Below, in pieces: positions 7,701-19,695 of a DNA stretch of 64,000 nt. The translations under genes were made by a program, and so were the position numbers. Numbering within the stretch: position 1 is the first letter of the stretch; each line of letters starts with the position of its first letter. Source of the DNA: Paenibacillus sp. G2S3 (GTDB taxonomy: Bacteria > Bacillota > Bacilli > Paenibacillales > Paenibacillaceae); assembly GCF_030123105.1 (NCBI RefSeq), contig NZ_CP126095.1, positions 6,014,001 to 6,078,000 of the forward strand, in the 5' to 3' direction. The notes under the pieces were generated by a model that saw nothing but the letters and a program-made list of their open reading frames with translations, did not search any database and had not been told where the DNA came from.

Positions 7701-8645
7701 CTATTCTTCTGTACGGAGTCCCAAACCAAGTTCCTCAAGCTTCTCCTGAACTTCTTCCAAAGATTTACGACCAAGGTTACGCACCTTCATCATATCTTCT
7801 TCAGTCTTCGTGGTAAGCTCTTGTACGGTATTAATACCAGCACGTTTAAGGCAGTTGTAGGAGCGGACAGAAAGATCAAGCTCTTCGATTGTCATCTCTA
7901 GCACTTTTTCTTTTTTGTCTTCTTCTTTTTCAACCATAATTTCGGCGTCTTTCGCTTCGTCCGTAAGACCTACGAACAGAACGAGGTGCTCGTTCAAAAT
8001 TTTGGCTCCGAGGCTTACAGCCTCTTCCGGTCTAATACTGCCATCTGTCCAAATTTCAAGCGTCAATTTGTCGTAGTTAGTCACTTGACCAACACGTGTA
8101 TTGTCTATGCCGTAGTTAACGCGTGAAATAGGAGTGTAGATGGAGTCAACCGGGATAACGCCAATTGGCTGATCGTCGCGTTTGTTCCGGTCCGCTTGGA
8201 CGTAGCCGCGACCACGGCCTGCAAAAATACGCATGTGAAGTCTCGCACCAGGTCCCAGCGTTGCAATGTGAAGATCCGGGTTGAGGATCTCAACATCGCT
8301 GTCCGCACGGATATCACCTGCGGTAACGATGCCTTCCCCTTCGGCATCAATCTCAAACACTTTTTCCTCGTCTGAATGAATCTTCAGGGACAAGGCTTTA
8401 AGGTTCAGAATGATCTCCGTCACATCTTCCATTACGCCTGGAACGGTCGAGAACTCATGCAGAACGCCGTCAATTTGGACCGAAGTCACTGCGGCTCCTG
8501 GAAGCGAAGAAAGCAATATCCGGCGAAGTGAATTCCCCAGAGTCGTGCCATACCCACGTTCCAACGGTTCAACTACGAATTTCCCATAGGTACCTTCATC
8601 ATTAGCTTCTACGGTCTCAATCTTCGGCTTTTCGATTTCTATCAC
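7701..8645 (-). CDS. rpoA: DNA-directed RNA polymerase alpha subunit
   Basis: The 314-residue alpha subunit has the N-terminal assembly domain (about 1-225, with [14 protein letters not shown]) that dimerises and holds beta and beta', a Glu/Lys-rich linker, and the C-terminal domain (about 245-314, [30 protein letters not shown]) that contacts UP elements and activators. It starts at a GTG after AAGGAGGGG. It has its own likely promoter in the 130-base gap after rpsK. Confidence 0.99.
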   Translation of the reverse strand: MIEIEKPKIETVEANDEGTYGKFVVEPLERGYGTTLGNSLRRILLSSLPGAAVTSVQIDGVLHEFSTVPGVMEDVTEIILNLKALSLKIHSDEEKVFEIDAEGEGIVTAGDIRADSDVEILNPDLHIATLGPGARLHMRIFAGRGRGYVQADRNKRDDQPIGVIPVDSIYTPISRVNYGIDNTRVGQVTNYDKLTLEIWTDGSIRPEEAVSLGAKILNEHLVLFVGLTDEAKDAEIMVEKEEDKKEKVLEMTIEELDLSVRSYNCLKRAGINTVQELTTKTEEDMMKVRNLGRKSLEEVQEKLEELGLGLRTEE

Positions 8646-8746
8646 GAGTTTACCCCTCCTTCAACGTCGCTCCTATATGAAACTGTCACCCCATCAGGTG
8701 CATCATGTAGTATGCCTAAACACCTATTATTAGCAGATGCGTCAGA

Positions 8747-8755
8747 ATTATACCA
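8747..8755 (-). promoter_or_regulatory. internal promoter upstream of rpoA (extended -10)
   Basis: On the minus strand TGGTATAAT is a consensus extended -10 (TGnTATAAT) in the gap between rpsK and rpoA. No good -35 is visible, as is common for extended -10 promoters. It would give rpoA-rplQ extra transcription. Confidence 0.5.
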
Positions 8756-8775
8756 CATTTACAATACTGATTTCA

Positions 8776-9171
8776 CTATACGCGACGACGTTTCGGCGGA
8801 CGGCATCCATTGTGAGGAACCGGAGTTACGTCTTTAATAAGGTTAACTTCAAGCCCTGCAGCTTGAAGGGAACGGATGGCTGCTTCGCGGCCCGCGCCCG
8901 GTCCTTTAACCATAACCTCAACCGACTTCATGCCGTGCTCCATAGCTGCTTTAGCTGCTGATTCAGCTGCCATTTGCGCTGCGAATGGAGTCGACTTACG
9001 GGAACCTTTAAATCCTTGGCCGCCGGAGCTTGCCCAGGAAATTGCATTTCCGTGAGGATCTGTGATGGTAACGATGGTGTTATTGAACGTGGAACGAATA
9101 TGTGCCACGCCGGATTCGATATTTTTACGGTCGCGACGTTTAGTACGTACGACTTTTTTCGGTTTAGCCAT
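8776..9171 (-). CDS. rpsK: 30S ribosomal protein S11
   Basis: The 131-residue S11 lies on the 30S platform and contacts mRNA near the E site. Core motifs [18 protein letters not shown] and the basic end [11 protein letters not shown] are typical. It follows rpsM by 19 bases. Confidence 0.98.
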   Translation of the reverse strand: MAKPKKVVRTKRRDRKNIESGVAHIRSTFNNTIVTITDPHGNAISWASSGGQGFKGSRKSTPFAAQMAAESAAKAAMEHGMKSVEVMVKGPGAGREAAIRSLQAAGLEVNLIKDVTPVPHNGCRPPKRRRV

Positions 9172-9190
9172 TGTCTCTTATCCCCCCTTA

Positions 9191-9559
9191 TTATTTCTTC
9201 TTGTTTGCTACCGTACGACGCGGGCCTTTCCGGGTACGGGCATTGGTTTTAGTACGTTGACCGCGAACAGGCAATCCACGACGGTGACGAACACCGCGGT
9301 AACAGCCGATCTCAGTAAGACGTTTAATATTCAAGGAAATTTCACGACGCAGGTCACCTTCAACCTTAACCGTTTTGTCGATCGTTTCACGCAGTTTGCT
9401 GACTTCATCTTCCGTCAAATCACGGACACGTGTATTAGCGCTAATGCCTGTTTCATTAAGAATTTTCTGAGAAGTCGTTTTACCGATTCCGAAAATATAA
9501 GTCAAGGCGATCTCAACGCGTTTGTCACGTGGCAAATCCACTCCAGCTATACGAGCCAT
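9191..9559 (-). CDS. rpsM: 30S ribosomal protein S13
   Basis: The 122-residue S13 of the 30S head contacts the P-site tRNA and 50S bridges. It starts [20 protein letters not shown] and ends with the basic tail [14 protein letters not shown]. Its order after rpmJ and before rpsK is the standard alpha-operon order. Confidence 0.98.
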   Translation of the reverse strand: MARIAGVDLPRDKRVEIALTYIFGIGKTTSQKILNETGISANTRVRDLTEDEVSKLRETIDKTVKVEGDLRREISLNIKRLTEIGCYRGVRHRRGLPVRGQRTKTNARTRKGPRRTVANKKK

Positions 9560-9578
9560 TTTACGCTACACCCCCTTC

Positions 9579-9961
<383 letters not shown>

Positions 9962-9963
9962 AG

Positions 9964-10272
9964 TTAGTCTCCTTTCTCATCAGCACTTATTCCGGTGGGT
10001 CCAGCATACTTCATGACTGCGTAACGCAGCTTTCCGTTTGTTACCCGTCCAGTTTCTTCCAAACTGTTCACAACCTCACTGCTGATGAAGGGTATGAGCT
10101 CCAGATGAAGAATATTCTTCTTCTTTGGCCCATCAAACTTACGTTTGTCTCCATCTGCAATGTATACAAATCTGCTATCAACAACTGCGATAACAACGGC
10201 TGCCTCTCCGGCATCTTTGCCTTTGAGAATTCTCACTAATTGACCAACCTGCGGGCTGCTCACAGTATTCAA
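9964..10272 (-). CDS. KOW-domain RNA-binding protein (L14e-like)
   Basis: This 102-residue protein has an N-terminal KOW motif ([22 protein letters not shown]) followed by [22 protein letters not shown], like the small KOW protein between map and infA in Bacillus. KOW motifs bind rRNA or ribosomal proteins. The exact role is unknown. It starts at TTG behind AGGTGATC and ends 2 bases before infA. Context suggests a ribosome-associated factor. Confidence 0.85.
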   Translation of the reverse strand: MNTVSSPQVGQLVRILKGKDAGEAAVVIAVVDSRFVYIADGDKRKFDGPKKKNILHLELIPFISSEVVNSLEETGRVTNGKLRYAVMKYAGPTGISADEKGD

Positions 10273-10283
10273 GTGGAGATCAC

Positions 10284-11036
10284 CTACGCATTCAGTTTTG
10301 TGAAAATTTCCATGCCGTCCGGAGTAACTGCTACTGTATGCTCAAAGTGAGCACATAGTGAGCCATCCACCGTAACGACAGTCCAGTTATCTTCCAGTGT
10401 TCTGACATGTCTCTTTCCTACGTTTACCATCGGCTCAATCGCGAGTACCATACCCGGTTTCAGACGTGGTCCGCGGTCCGCTATGCCATAATTCGGAATT
10501 TGCGGTTCTTCATGCAGTTTTGCCCCAATACCATGACCAACATACTCACGTACGACTGAGAAACCAGCCTCTTCGATGTATTGCTGGATAGCATGGGAGA
10601 TTGTAAACAAGCGCACATCCGGCTTAACTAACGCCAGTCCCGCGTACAAGGAGCCTTCCGTAACGTCCAGCAAACGCTGAGCCTCTTCGGAAATGCTGCC
10701 CACACCGTAGGTCCAGGCGGAATCACCGTGATAACCGCGGTACTCTGCACCGATATCCAGCGTTACAATATCGCCTTCGATCAGTTTGCGTTTACCTGGA
10801 AATCCATGCACCAATTGTTCGTTGACTGAAGCGCAAATGCTGGCAGGAAAACCGTTGTAGTCTTTGAAAGACGGCACAGCACCTTGACTGCGAATGTATT
10901 GATCGGCGATTCTGTCGAGCTCCCCCGTTGTAATACCAGGCTCAATGGCCTCAGCAATAAGACGGTGACTTTCGGCAACAATTCGACCAGCTTCCCTCAT
11001 AAAGGCAAGTTCCTGTTCGGATTTACAAATGATCAT
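10284..11036 (-). CDS. map: methionine aminopeptidase type I
   Basis: The 250-residue metalloenzyme removes the initiator Met from new proteins. It shows the pita-bread fold ligand motifs: [17 protein letters not shown] (two Asp), [18 protein letters not shown] (His), AIEPMV (Glu) and the final Glu in [10 protein letters not shown] chose the ATG at 11036. It begins 4 bases after the adk stop and gives the usual [10 protein letters not shown] start; longer versions would overlap adk. Confidence 0.96.
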   Translation of the reverse strand: MIICKSEQELAFMREAGRIVAESHRLIAEAIEPGITTGELDRIADQYIRSQGAVPSFKDYNGFPASICASVNEQLVHGFPGKRKLIEGDIVTLDIGAEYRGYHGDSAWTYGVGSISEEAQRLLDVTEGSLYAGLALVKPDVRLFTISHAIQQYIEEAGFSVVREYVGHGIGAKLHEEPQIPNYGIADRGPRLKPGMVLAIEPMVNVGKRHVRTLEDNWTVVTVDGSLCAHFEHTVAVTPDGMEIFTKLNA

Positions 11037-11040
11037 TACA

Positions 11041-11757
<717 letters not shown>

Positions 11758-11781
11758 TTATGCTTCACCGGAACCTATCGC

Positions 11782-13080
11782 CTATTTATTGATGAAGCCT
11801 TTGTAATGGCGTTTGATCAATTGGCTCTCGATCTGCTTCATAGTATCCAATGCCACACCGATTACGATTAGCAGTGAAGTACCGCCAATTCGAACTTCTT
11901 TAGGCAATCCAGATAAAGCACCGAAGAACATCGGCAATACAGAGATCAAAGCCAAGAACAATGCGCCGGACATAGTCAGACGAGACATTACTCTAGTCAA
12001 ATACTTCTCAGTAGCTTTACCAGGACGGATACCTGGAATGTAACCACCATTCTTCTTCATGTTATCAGCCATCTGCTGAGGATTCATCTGCACGAACGTA
12101 TAGAAGAACGTGAACCCGATGATCATCACTACATACAGAAGCATACCAAGTGGAGCATCAGTTGCCAAATACTTAGCAATCCATTGAGCCCAGGCATGTG
12201 TTGACCAGAAACTGGAGAGAACAACTGGGAACTGAAGCAGTGATACGGCGAAGATAACCGGAATTACACCAGCCGCATTAATTTTCAGCGGAATGTGCGT
12301 ATTCTGTCCACCGTACATTTTGTTGCCGACTACGCGTTTAGCGTATTGAACAGGAATCTTCCGAATACCTTGCTGTACGAAGATAACTGCTGTAATAATC
12401 GCTACAATCACAATCAGCACAATAACGACTTTAAGAATATTCAGGAACACTTGATCCGGCTGAATAAAGCTTGAGTTAGCCGTACTCGTGATATATCCCG
12501 GGATGGCGGCGACGATTCCCGCAAAAATCAGGATCGAAATCCCGTTCCCGATTCCCTTTTCGGTAATCTGTTCACCAAGCCACATCAGGAAAGAAGTACC
12601 AGCCGTCAAGATAATGGCAACCAGTAAGTAGTCAGCAAATGTCGCATTCGGCATCATTTGAGTTCCATAAATCCGGTTAAACCCTATCGACGTAGCAAAA
12701 CCTTGGATCAGGGCCAAAATCACAGTACCATAACGAGTGATTTGCGCTAGTTGTTTTTTACCGTGCTCCCCTTGTTTAGCCCATTCAGCAAACTTAGGAA
12801 CAACATCCATCGACAGCAATTGCACGATGATGGATGCTGTAATATACGGATAAATACTAATCGCAAATATCGAGAAGTTTTTGAGCGCTCCGCCCGAGAA
12901 GGTGTTCAAAAGTCCCATCAAAGCGTCACCGCTTTGATTTGCTGTTTCCAGTACATCTTTGTTCACACCAGGAACCGGTACAAACGAACCGATACGGTAG
13001 ATAATCAGAATGAACAAGGTAAACAGGATCTTTTTGCGCAAATCTTCCACATGCCAGATATTCTTAAGCGTCTTGAACAT
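11782..13080 (-). CDS. secY: protein translocase channel subunit SecY
   Basis: The 432-residue membrane protein has ten predicted transmembrane helices and forms the SecYEG pore. Motifs include the plug region SGGALKNFSIFAISIYPYI and the C-terminal RIGGTSLLIVIGVALDTM. Its ATG overlaps the rplO stop codon by one base (TAATG), so translation is coupled. SecE is encoded elsewhere in this window, at 40684. Confidence 0.98.
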   Translation of the reverse strand: MFKTLKNIWHVEDLRKKILFTLFILIIYRIGSFVPVPGVNKDVLETANQSGDALMGLLNTFSGGALKNFSIFAISIYPYITASIIVQLLSMDVVPKFAEWAKQGEHGKKQLAQITRYGTVILALIQGFATSIGFNRIYGTQMMPNATFADYLLVAIILTAGTSFLMWLGEQITEKGIGNGISILIFAGIVAAIPGYITSTANSSFIQPDQVFLNILKVVIVLIVIVAIITAVIFVQQGIRKIPVQYAKRVVGNKMYGGQNTHIPLKINAAGVIPVIFAVSLLQFPVVLSSFWSTHAWAQWIAKYLATDAPLGMLLYVVMIIGFTFFYTFVQMNPQQMADNMKKNGGYIPGIRPGKATEKYLTRVMSRLTMSGALFLALISVLPMFFGALSGLPKEVRIGGTSLLIVIGVALDTMKQIESQLIKRHYKGFINK

Positions 13081-13520
13081 TAGATCACCTCGGTTTTACC
13101 GCCGGCAGCCTCGATTTTCTCTACCGCAGATTGAGAGAACTTATTTGCTTGTACAGTCAATTTAACGGTTAACTCACCATTGCCGAGAATCTTAATGCCG
13201 CTTTTGGAATTCTTGACAACACCAGTTTCAAGCAACAACTGCGGAGTCACTTCTGTTCCTTCTGCAAAGCTATTCAGATCTTCAAGGTTCACAATCGCAT
13301 ACTCTTTACGGGTAGGATTGACGAAACCACGTTTAGGCAGACGACGATAGAGCGGATTTTGTCCACCCTCGAAGCCCGGACGAACACCACCGCCAGAACG
13401 TGAGTTTTGACCTTTGTGACCGCGACCGGAAGTTTTACCATTTCCGCTACTTGGTCCACGACCAACGCGATTGCGTTCTTTTCGGGAACCAGGAGCTGGA
13501 GCAAGTTCATGTAACTTCAT
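13080..13520 (-). CDS. rplO: 50S ribosomal protein L15
   Basis: The 146-residue L15 starts [20 protein letters not shown] and has the Gly/Arg-rich extension ([18 protein letters not shown]) that penetrates 23S rRNA. A GTG three codons upstream is part of the AGGAGGTG ribosome site, so the ATG at 13520, 8 bases after AGGAGG, is the start. Confidence 0.97.
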   Translation of the reverse strand: MKLHELAPAPGSRKERNRVGRGPSSGNGKTSGRGHKGQNSRSGGGVRPGFEGGQNPLYRRLPKRGFVNPTRKEYAIVNLEDLNSFAEGTEVTPQLLLETGVVKNSKSGIKILGNGELTVKLTVQANKFSQSAVEKIEAAGGKTEVI

Positions 13521-13560
13521 CGTTTGCACCTCCTTATGTTTGTTAATTTATGCGAGGCGA

Positions 13561-13746
13561 TTAGCCTTCAATTTCAGTTACAGACAACAAGTGACTCACT
13601 TTATTGATCATTCCGCGAATTGCAGGACTGTCATTGTGAACCACAGTCGTGTTGAGTTTACGTAGGCCGAGCGTCTTAACAGTAACACGTTGTGTTTCTG
13701 GACGTCCGATTACACTGCGTACGAGGGTAATTTGCAATTTTGCCAT
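13561..13746 (-). CDS. rpmD: 50S ribosomal protein L30
   Basis: This 61-residue protein of the bacterial short L30 type starts [19 protein letters not shown] and has [19 protein letters not shown]. It lies between rpsE and rplO in the standard spc order. Confidence 0.97.
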   Translation of the reverse strand: MAKLQITLVRSVIGRPETQRVTVKTLGLRKLNTTVVHNDSPAIRGMINKVSHLLSVTEIEG

Positions 13747-13760
13747 TGACGTTCCCCTCC

Positions 13761-14258
13761 TTAACCGCGCAATTCTTCGACAGATTTGCCGCGAAGTTTC
13801 GCGACCTCTTCAATGCGTTTCAGACGGGAAAGTCCCTCCAAAGTTGCATTGACCATATTCATGGAATTCGAAGAACCCAGTGATTTTGTCAAAATGTCGC
13901 CAACGCCTGCCAATTCCAATACCGCACGAACTGGACCGCCAGCGATAACGCCAGTACCCTCTGATGCTGGTTTCAGCAACACGCGTCCTGCGCCGAAGTG
14001 GCCAGTAACGAGGTGGGGAATCGAAGTTCCTACGATTGGAATGTGAATCAGGTTTTTCTTGGCGTCTTCAATGCCTTTACGGATGGCATCCGGAACTTCG
14101 CCGGCTTTACCGATACCAGCACCGACGTAGCCATTGCCATCGCCCACAACAACGAGTGCACTAAAGCTGAAACGGCGTCCGCCTTTTACAACTTTTGCTA
14201 CACGGTTAATGTGTACAACTCTTTCTGTCAGTTCTAAACTGTTCGGATCTACACGCAA
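13761..14258 (-). CDS. rpsE: 30S ribosomal protein S5
   Basis: The 165-residue S5 has the N-terminal dsRNA-binding-like domain with the [19 protein letters not shown] loop, where spectinomycin-resistance changes map in other bacteria; the loop looks ordinary here. The start is a TTG 8 bases after AGGAGG; no ATG is in reach. Its C-terminus SVEELRG is typical. Confidence 0.96.
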   Translation of the reverse strand: MRVDPNSLELTERVVHINRVAKVVKGGRRFSFSALVVVGDGNGYVGAGIGKAGEVPDAIRKGIEDAKKNLIHIPIVGTSIPHLVTGHFGAGRVLLKPASEGTGVIAGGPVRAVLELAGVGDILTKSLGSSNSMNMVNATLEGLSRLKRIEEVAKLRGKSVEELRG

Positions 14259-14285
14259 GTCGTTAACCTCCTTTTAAGAATTATT

Positions 14286-14654
14286 CTAGAATTCAAGACC
14301 AGCTTCACGAGCTGCATCAGCCAAAGCTTGAATTCGTCCATGGTACAAGTAACCTCCGCGGTCGAATACGACCACTGCATAACCTTTTTCTTTAGCGCGC
14401 TCAGCGACCAATTGGCCAACTTTCGCTGCAGCTTCAACGCTGCCGCCATTACCGATATTAGCACTCAGTTCTTTATCAAGTGTAGAAGCGGATACGATAG
14501 TAACCCCTTTAACATCATCGATCAATTGAGCGTAGATGTGTTTCGAAGAACGGAACACGTTCAAACGTGGACGCTCAGTAGTTCCCTGAATTTTCTTACG
14601 AACACGCAGGTGTCTTTTGAGACGAGCCTTGTTTTTATCTTCTTTTGTAATCAT
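14286..14654 (-). CDS. rplR: 50S ribosomal protein L18
   Basis: The 122-residue L18 binds 5S rRNA together with L5. It has a basic N-terminal tail ([14 protein letters not shown]), the core [18 protein letters not shown] and the end [11 protein letters not shown], all typical. Confidence 0.97.
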   Translation of the reverse strand: MITKEDKNKARLKRHLRVRKKIQGTTERPRLNVFRSSKHIYAQLIDDVKGVTIVSASTLDKELSANIGNGGSVEAAAKVGQLVAERAKEKGYAVVVFDRGGYLYHGRIQALADAAREAGLEF

Positions 14655-14738
14655 GACTTCCCTTTCACTCCCTTCAGTTTGCCGTAAACAGCTTCACTTT
14701 AAGATGCACGGGGTATCTTACAATTAAGTTCAAACCGG

Positions 14739-15281
14739 TTATTTCTTCTTACCAGCTTTACCTTCTTTGCGGATGATACGCTCGCCTTCATATTTGATAC
14801 CTTTACCTTTATACGGTTCTGGCTCACGAACGGAACGAATTTTAGCAGCGTATGCGCCAACGCGTTCTTTATCGATACCTCTAACGATGATCTTCGTGTT
14901 CGCAGGAACTTCGAACTCGATACCTGCTTCCGGTGTAATTTCAACCGGGTGGGAGTAACCAACGTTCAGAACGATTTTATCTCCGGATTTGCTTGCACGA
15001 TATCCGACCCCAACCAATTCCAGAGATTTCGAGAAACCTTCAGTCACGCCTGCTACCATGTTGTTGACAACGGAGCGGGTTGTGCCGTGAAGTGAACGAT
15101 GCAATTTGTTATCCGACGGACGAACAACGGTAATTTCGTTATTTTCAACTGTAACCTTCATGTCTTTATGAAGCTCACGAGTCAAAGAACCTTTTGGACC
15201 TTTTACTGTAATAACGGCGTTGTCCAAAGTGACATCTACACCGCTAGGTACTGCGATTGGTTTACGACCAATACGAGACAT
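14739..15281 (-). CDS. rplF: 50S ribosomal protein L6
   Basis: The 180-residue L6 has two similar domains and the C-terminal signature [20 protein letters not shown], near the factor-binding site. It begins [16 protein letters not shown]. As in rplO, an in-frame GTG upstream belongs to the AGGAGGTG ribosome site, so the ATG at 15281 is chosen. Confidence 0.97.
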   Translation of the reverse strand: MSRIGRKPIAVPSGVDVTLDNAVITVKGPKGSLTRELHKDMKVTVENNEITVVRPSDNKLHRSLHGTTRSVVNNMVAGVTEGFSKSLELVGVGYRASKSGDKIVLNVGYSHPVEITPEAGIEFEVPANTKIIVRGIDKERVGAYAAKIRSVREPEPYKGKGIKYEGERIIRKEGKAGKKK

Positions 15282-15311
15282 GTGTTGCACCTCCTTATCT
15301 TGTGACGTTTA

Positions 15312-15710
15312 TTACCAAATGTAGCAGACAACTTCTCCGCCAGATTTTGATTGACGAGCTTCTTTGTCGGTCATAACTCCCTTAGATGTGGAGATAATCG
15401 CGATTCCTAAACCACCGAGTACACGAGGCACTTCATTGCTCTTCGTGTATACGCGAAGGCCTGGTTTACTGATTCTTTTCAAACCAGAAATAACACGCTC
15501 TTGGTTAGGGCCGTATTTCAAGAAGATACGGATAATCCCTTGTTTGCTATCTTCAACGAATTCCGCATCGCGGATGAAACCTTCACGCTTCAAAATGTCA
15601 GCGATTTGTTTCTTCATAGTAGAAGCAGGCATTTCTACCGTTTCGTGACGCACAATGTTAGCGTTACGAATACGAGTAAGCATATCTGCAATAGGATCAG
15701 ACATAGTCAT
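15312..15710 (-). CDS. rpsH: 30S ribosomal protein S8
   Basis: The 132-residue S8 binds helix 21 of 16S rRNA and in many bacteria represses its own spc operon. [18 protein letters not shown] and the C-terminal GGEVVCYIW are typical. Met1 and Met3 are both possible; Met1 keeps the Bacillus length. Confidence 0.97.
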   Translation of the reverse strand: MTMSDPIADMLTRIRNANIVRHETVEMPASTMKKQIADILKREGFIRDAEFVEDSKQGIIRIFLKYGPNQERVISGLKRISKPGLRVYTKSNEVPRVLGGLGIAIISTSKGVMTDKEARQSKSGGEVVCYIW

Positions 15711-15742
15711 GTGTGTAAACCTCCTTCCCGTTTATAAACTTC

Positions 15743-15928
15743 TTACCAACTTGCTTTTTTCACGCCAGGGATCTGGCCTTTATAAGCTAATTCACGGAAA
15801 CAAATTCTGCAAATTTTGAACTTTTGCAGTACCGAATGTGGACGACCACAACGTTCGCAACGTGTATATGCACGTACTTTAAACTTAGGCGTACGTTGTT
15901 GTTTAACTTTCATCGAAGTTTTTGCCAC
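15743..15928 (-). CDS. rpsN: 30S ribosomal protein S14, zinc-binding short form
   Basis: The 61-residue protein has a four-Cys zinc ribbon (CERC and CRIC), so it is the zinc-dependent S14 type Z. Bacillales often carry a second, zinc-free S14 elsewhere for zinc starvation; none is in this window. It lies between rplE and rpsH. Confidence 0.97.
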   Translation of the reverse strand: MAKTSMKVKQQRTPKFKVRAYTRCERCGRPHSVLQKFKICRICFRELAYKGQIPGVKKASW

Positions 15929-15977
15929 TTAGCCTGACACCTCCTAAACATTTTCGGAGAAAATGGATTAACCGACT

Positions 15978-16520
15978 TTATTTTGCGAAAGGCATTCCCA
16001 GCTGACCCAGCAGCTCACGGGATTCCTCATCCGTCTTAGCAGTCGTTACAATAACGATGTCCATACCGCGGACTTTATCCACTTTGTCATATTCGATCTC
16101 GGGGAAGATCAATTGTTCTTTAAGACCAAGTGTGTAGTTACCACGGCCGTCAAAGGCTTTAGTGGAAACACCACGGAAGTCACGTACGCGTGGAAGCGTT
16201 ACGTTGAACAATTTGTCCAAGAAGTAATACATACGCTCGCCGCGCAGTGTTACTTTAACCCCAATCGGCATATTTTCGCGTAGTTTGAAACCAGCGATGG
16301 ATTTTTTAGCTTTAGTGATGACTGGTTTTTGACCAGCGATCAACTGCATGTCATTAACTGCAGCATCAAGTACTTTGGAGTTTTGAACAGCGTCACCCAC
16401 ACCCATGTTGATGACAACCTTCTCGATCTTAGGCACTTGCATAACAGTTGTATAGTTAAACTTCTGCATCAAAGCAGGTGTAATTTCGTTGAGATAACGT
16501 TCTTTCATTCTTGCTGCCAT
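15978..16520 (-). CDS. rplE: 50S ribosomal protein L5
   Basis: The 180-residue L5 anchors 5S rRNA in the central protuberance and touches the P-site tRNA. Motifs [18 protein letters not shown] (near residue 25) and [20 protein letters not shown] are diagnostic. The length matches Bacillus. Confidence 0.98.
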   Translation of the reverse strand: MAARMKERYLNEITPALMQKFNYTTVMQVPKIEKVVINMGVGDAVQNSKVLDAAVNDMQLIAGQKPVITKAKKSIAGFKLRENMPIGVKVTLRGERMYYFLDKLFNVTLPRVRDFRGVSTKAFDGRGNYTLGLKEQLIFPEIEYDKVDKVRGMDIVIVTTAKTDEESRELLGQLGMPFAK

Positions 16521-16551
16521 GAAGATTTAACCTCCTTTCTTAAGGGCTATA

Positions 16552-16905
16552 TTAGTCGATAATCTCTCCGGATCTTTTTGCAATCCGAACTTTTTTACCG
16601 TTGTCCAATACTTTGTAACCGATACGTGTTACTTTGCCGGACTTCGGATCGATGTGCATTACGTTGGACACATGAATCGAAGCTTCCTGCTCAATAATTC
16701 CACCCTGTGGATTCAGCTGGTTCGGCTTTTGGTGTTTTTTCACCATATTGACGCCTTCTACCAGAACGCGGTTTTCACGAGGATAAGCAGCGATGACACG
16801 GCCTTTTTTGCCTTTGTCTTTACCACTAATCACAAGCACCACATCATCTTTCTTCACGTGCAGTTTATTGTTATGGGATTCCAGAACTTTTTTCACTCTA
16901 GGCAT
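16552..16905 (-). CDS. rplX: 50S ribosomal protein L24
   Basis: The 117-residue L24 starts 50S assembly and sits near the tunnel exit. It has a KOW motif ([20 protein letters not shown]) and the following [19 protein letters not shown]. It is slightly longer at the N-terminus ([16 protein letters not shown]) than the Bacillus protein. Confidence 0.97.
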   Translation of the reverse strand: MPRVKKVLESHNNKLHVKKDDVVLVISGKDKGKKGRVIAAYPRENRVLVEGVNMVKKHQKPNQLNPQGGIIEQEASIHVSNVMHIDPKSGKVTRIGYKVLDNGKKVRIAKRSGEIID

Positions 16906-16954
16906 TTATTACACCTCCTATAACTAACCTTCAACTTATTGGTGCTCGTGTTTA

Positions 16955-17323
16955 TTAGATTACTTCCGGTGCCAAGGAAACGATCTTCATGTAGTCCTTA
17001 TCGCGAAGTTCGCGAGCAACTGGTCCAAAGATACGTGTTCCACGAGGGCTTCTGTCGTCTTTAACAACAACAGCTGCATTTTCGTCGAATGCGATGTAAG
17101 ATCCATCTTTACGACGAACGGAACGTTTCGTACGAACAACTACCGCTCTAACAACATCACCTTTTTTGACAACGCCGCCAGGTGTTGCTTGTTTTACGGA
17201 ACAAACGATCAAATCACCGATTGCTGCTGTACGGCGTCCAGTACCACCCAGTACGCGGATACACATCAGTTCCTTCGCACCAGAGTTGTCAGCCACATGC
17301 AAACGTGTAAATGGTTGAATCAT
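16955..17323 (-). CDS. rplN: 50S ribosomal protein L14
   Basis: The 122-residue L14 begins [20 protein letters not shown] and ends [13 protein letters not shown]. It forms an intersubunit bridge and is the docking site of the silencing factor RsfS. Order between rpsQ and rplX is standard. Confidence 0.98.
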   Translation of the reverse strand: MIQPFTRLHVADNSGAKELMCIRVLGGTGRRTAAIGDLIVCSVKQATPGGVVKKGDVVRAVVVRTKRSVRRKDGSYIAFDENAAVVVKDDRSPRGTRIFGPVARELRDKDYMKIVSLAPEVI

Positions 17324-17361
17324 TATAATTTCCTCCTTCCGGAAAAACTCTTTTGATTATC

Positions 17362-17628
17362 TTAGATGATAACCGCTTTTTCAACCACTTCAACTAGTCT
17401 CCAACGTTTGTCCTTGGACAACGGACGAGTTTCCATGACTTTTACGGTATCGCCAATTTTTGCAACGTTTTCCTCATCATGTGCTTTGAATTTCTTCGTA
17501 GACTTGATGCGTTTGTGGTACAAGTTGTGTTTCTTATAGGTTTCAACAGCGACTACGATGGTTTTATCCATTTTATCACTGACCACTTTACCGATTAGCA
17601 CTTTACGTGCATTACGTTCTTCGCTCAT
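17362..17628 (-). CDS. rpsQ: 30S ribosomal protein S17
   Basis: The 88-residue OB-fold protein S17 is an early binder of the 16S 5' domain. Motifs [19 protein letters not shown] and [20 protein letters not shown] are typical. Confidence 0.98.
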   Translation of the reverse strand: MSEERNARKVLIGKVVSDKMDKTIVVAVETYKKHNLYHKRIKSTKKFKAHDEENVAKIGDTVKVMETRPLSKDKRWRLVEVVEKAVII

Positions 17629-17671
17629 TAGTTAGCCTCCTTCCTGAATACGGATCTGAGATCCGTCTCAC

Positions 17672-17869
17672 TTAACTAATCCCAAGCACTCTTTGATGGA
17701 TTACGGTTTTAGCACGAGCTATTTCCTTGCGCACGTCACGAATCCGAGTCGGGTTGTCCAGTTGGCCAGTTGCCAATTGAAAACGGAGATTAAAAAGTTC
17801 CTCTTTGAATCCAGCGATCTTTTGTTCAATCTCAGCAGTGGTTAAGTTGCGAAGTTCATTAGCTTTCAT
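17672..17869 (-). CDS. rpmC: 50S ribosomal protein L29
   Basis: The 65-residue helical hairpin protein L29 starts [20 protein letters not shown] and lies at the tunnel exit. Its ATG at 17869 overlaps the end of rplP by 11 bases, with the ribosome site GGTGG inside rplP, so the two are probably translationally coupled. An upstream in-frame ATG would deepen the overlap without a better site. Confidence 0.95.
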   Translation of the reverse strand: MKANELRNLTTAEIEQKIAGFKEELFNLRFQLATGQLDNPTRIRDVRKEIARAKTVIHQRVLGIS

Positions 17870-18293
17870 TTGCTTCACCACCCAATTCTTCACGTTTCAC
17901 AAACTTAGTCTTAACAGGCAGCTTGTGAGCGGCAAGACGCATCGCTTCACGAGCGATCTCTTCCGACACGCCTCCGAGTTCGAACATAATCTTGCCCGGT
18001 TTAACTACCGCTACCCATTTCTCAACGTTACCTTTACCACTACCCATACGAACCTCGAGAGGCTTTTGAGTAATAGGCTTATCTGGGAAAATCTTGATCC
18101 AAACTTGACCGCCACGTTTGATATAACGTGTCATTGCGATACGAGCAGCTTCGATCTGACGGTTAGTGATCCAAGACGGTTCTAATGCAACCAGGCCGAA
18201 TTCGCCGAAGTTCAATTCAGTACCGCCTTTTGCCATACCCTTCATGTGTCCGCGTTGTTGCTTGCGGTGTTTTACGCGTTTTGGTACCAACAT
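17859..18293 (-). CDS. rplP: 50S ribosomal protein L16
   Basis: The 144-residue L16 helps position A-site tRNA. It starts [18 protein letters not shown] and contains [20 protein letters not shown]. It is 2 bases after rpsC and overlaps rpmC by 11 bases. Confidence 0.98.
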   Translation of the reverse strand: MLVPKRVKHRKQQRGHMKGMAKGGTELNFGEFGLVALEPSWITNRQIEAARIAMTRYIKRGGQVWIKIFPDKPITQKPLEVRMGSGKGNVEKWVAVVKPGKIMFELGGVSEEIAREAMRLAAHKLPVKTKFVKREELGGEANES

Positions 18294-18295
18294 GA

Positions 18296-18961
18296 TTAGT
18301 TGCCTCCTTCCTGAGCAGCTTGTTTCTTAGCTGGGGGAAGAACTTCTCCACGGTAAATCCATACTTTTACGCCGATAAGACCGTAAGTTGTATGTGCTTC
18401 AGCCGTTCCGTAATCGATATCGGCACGAAGCGTATGAAGTGGAACTGTTCCTTCGCTATAACCTTCTGAACGAGCAATCTCAGCTCCGCCAAGACGACCG
18501 CCTACTTGAGTTTTAATCCCTTTTGCGCCAGAACGCATAGTTCTTTGAATCGCTTGTTTGAGTGCACGACGGAACGATACACGACGTTCCAATTGTTGAG
18601 CAATGCTCTCAGCTACAAGAATTGCATCCAATTCAGGGTGCTTGATTTCATTGATGTTGATGTGTACTTTTTTGCCACCAGCGATTGCTGTAACTGCGCT
18701 GCGAAGTACTTCTACTTCTGCTCCGCCTTTACCAATAACCATACCTGGTTTAGCTGTATGAATTGTAACGTTCACGCGGCTAGCCGCTCTTTCGATCTCG
18801 ATATGGGAAACAGCGGAATCCTTCAATTTGCCTTTAAGGTATTCCCGGATTTTGACGTCTTCCATCAGAAGCGTACCGAAATCTTTTCCTGCATACCATT
18901 TAGATTCCCAATCGCGAATAATACCGATTCGGAGTCCGATTGGATTTACCTTTTGACCCAC
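18296..18961 (-). CDS. rpsC: 30S ribosomal protein S3
   Basis: The 221-residue S3 has an N-terminal KH domain ([17 protein letters not shown]) and a C-terminal domain, and forms part of the mRNA entry helicase. It starts [20 protein letters not shown]. The length is normal. Confidence 0.98.
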   Translation of the reverse strand: MGQKVNPIGLRIGIIRDWESKWYAGKDFGTLLMEDVKIREYLKGKLKDSAVSHIEIERAASRVNVTIHTAKPGMVIGKGGAEVEVLRSAVTAIAGGKKVHININEIKHPELDAILVAESIAQQLERRVSFRRALKQAIQRTMRSGAKGIKTQVGGRLGGAEIARSEGYSEGTVPLHTLRADIDYGTAEAHTTYGLIGVKVWIYRGEVLPPAKKQAAQEGGN

Positions 18962-18974
18962 GTGTTATCCCTCC

Positions 18975-19307
18975 TTATTTCTCAGATACCACCAGTGTAA
19001 TGTGGCTCGTGCGTTTATTGATCCGACTTGCGCGGCCCATGGCGCGCGGACGGAAACGTTTCATAGTAGGTCCTTGGTTAACGAAAACCTCGCTAACGAA
19101 CAAACTGTTCACGTCCAAAGAATAGTTATGCTCAGCATTCGCAATTGCCGAATTAAGCAACTTCTCAACGACCGGAGAAGCGGACTTCGGAGTGTGGCGA
19201 AGAATTGCAATTGCTTCCCCCACTTGCTTACCGCGAATCAAGTCAACAACCAGTTTCGCTTTACGAGCGGAAATCCGCACCGATCTTGCATGTGCTTTTG
19301 CTTCCAT
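18975..19307 (-). CDS. rplV: 50S ribosomal protein L22
   Basis: The 110-residue L22 has a beta-hairpin that lines the exit tunnel ([20 protein letters not shown]); macrolide-resistance changes occur in this loop in other bacteria, and none of the known insertions or deletions is evident. Ends with [12 protein letters not shown]. Confidence 0.97.
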   Translation of the reverse strand: MEAKAHARSVRISARKAKLVVDLIRGKQVGEAIAILRHTPKSASPVVEKLLNSAIANAEHNYSLDVNSLFVSEVFVNQGPTMKRFRPRAMGRASRINKRTSHITLVVSEK

Positions 19308-19340
19308 TGTTTAACCTCCTTTCAAACAGAGACCTTATTA

Positions 19341-19619
19341 TTATCTTCTTGTTTTCTTATCGTCACCCGCGTGGCCTTTGTAAGTACGTGTTGGCGCGAA
19401 CTCGCCCAACTTGTGACCTACCATATCTTCTGTTACGTATACAGGCACGTGTTTACGGCCGTCATATACACCAAACGTATGTCCGATAAACTGAGGGAAA
19501 ATGGTTGAGCGACGGGACCAAGTTTTAACTACAACCTTTTTCTCAGCCTCGTTCAGTTCCTCAACTTTTTTAAGCAGGTAGCCATCGATAAACGGCCCCT
19601 TCTTTAAACTGCGACCCAT
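19341..19619 (-). CDS. rpsS: 30S ribosomal protein S19
   Basis: The 92-residue S19 of the 30S head starts [20 protein letters not shown] and contains [20 protein letters not shown]. It pairs with S13 in the assembled head. Confidence 0.98.
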   Translation of the reverse strand: MGRSLKKGPFIDGYLLKKVEELNEAEKKVVVKTWSRRSTIFPQFIGHTFGVYDGRKHVPVYVTEDMVGHKLGEFAPTRTYKGHAGDDKKTRR

Positions 19620-19695
19620 GTGTGAATCCTCCCTTCATCCGGTTCTTCAAACCGCGAATCGACGCTTCGCGCTTTATTAACTTGCCAGAAGCGTC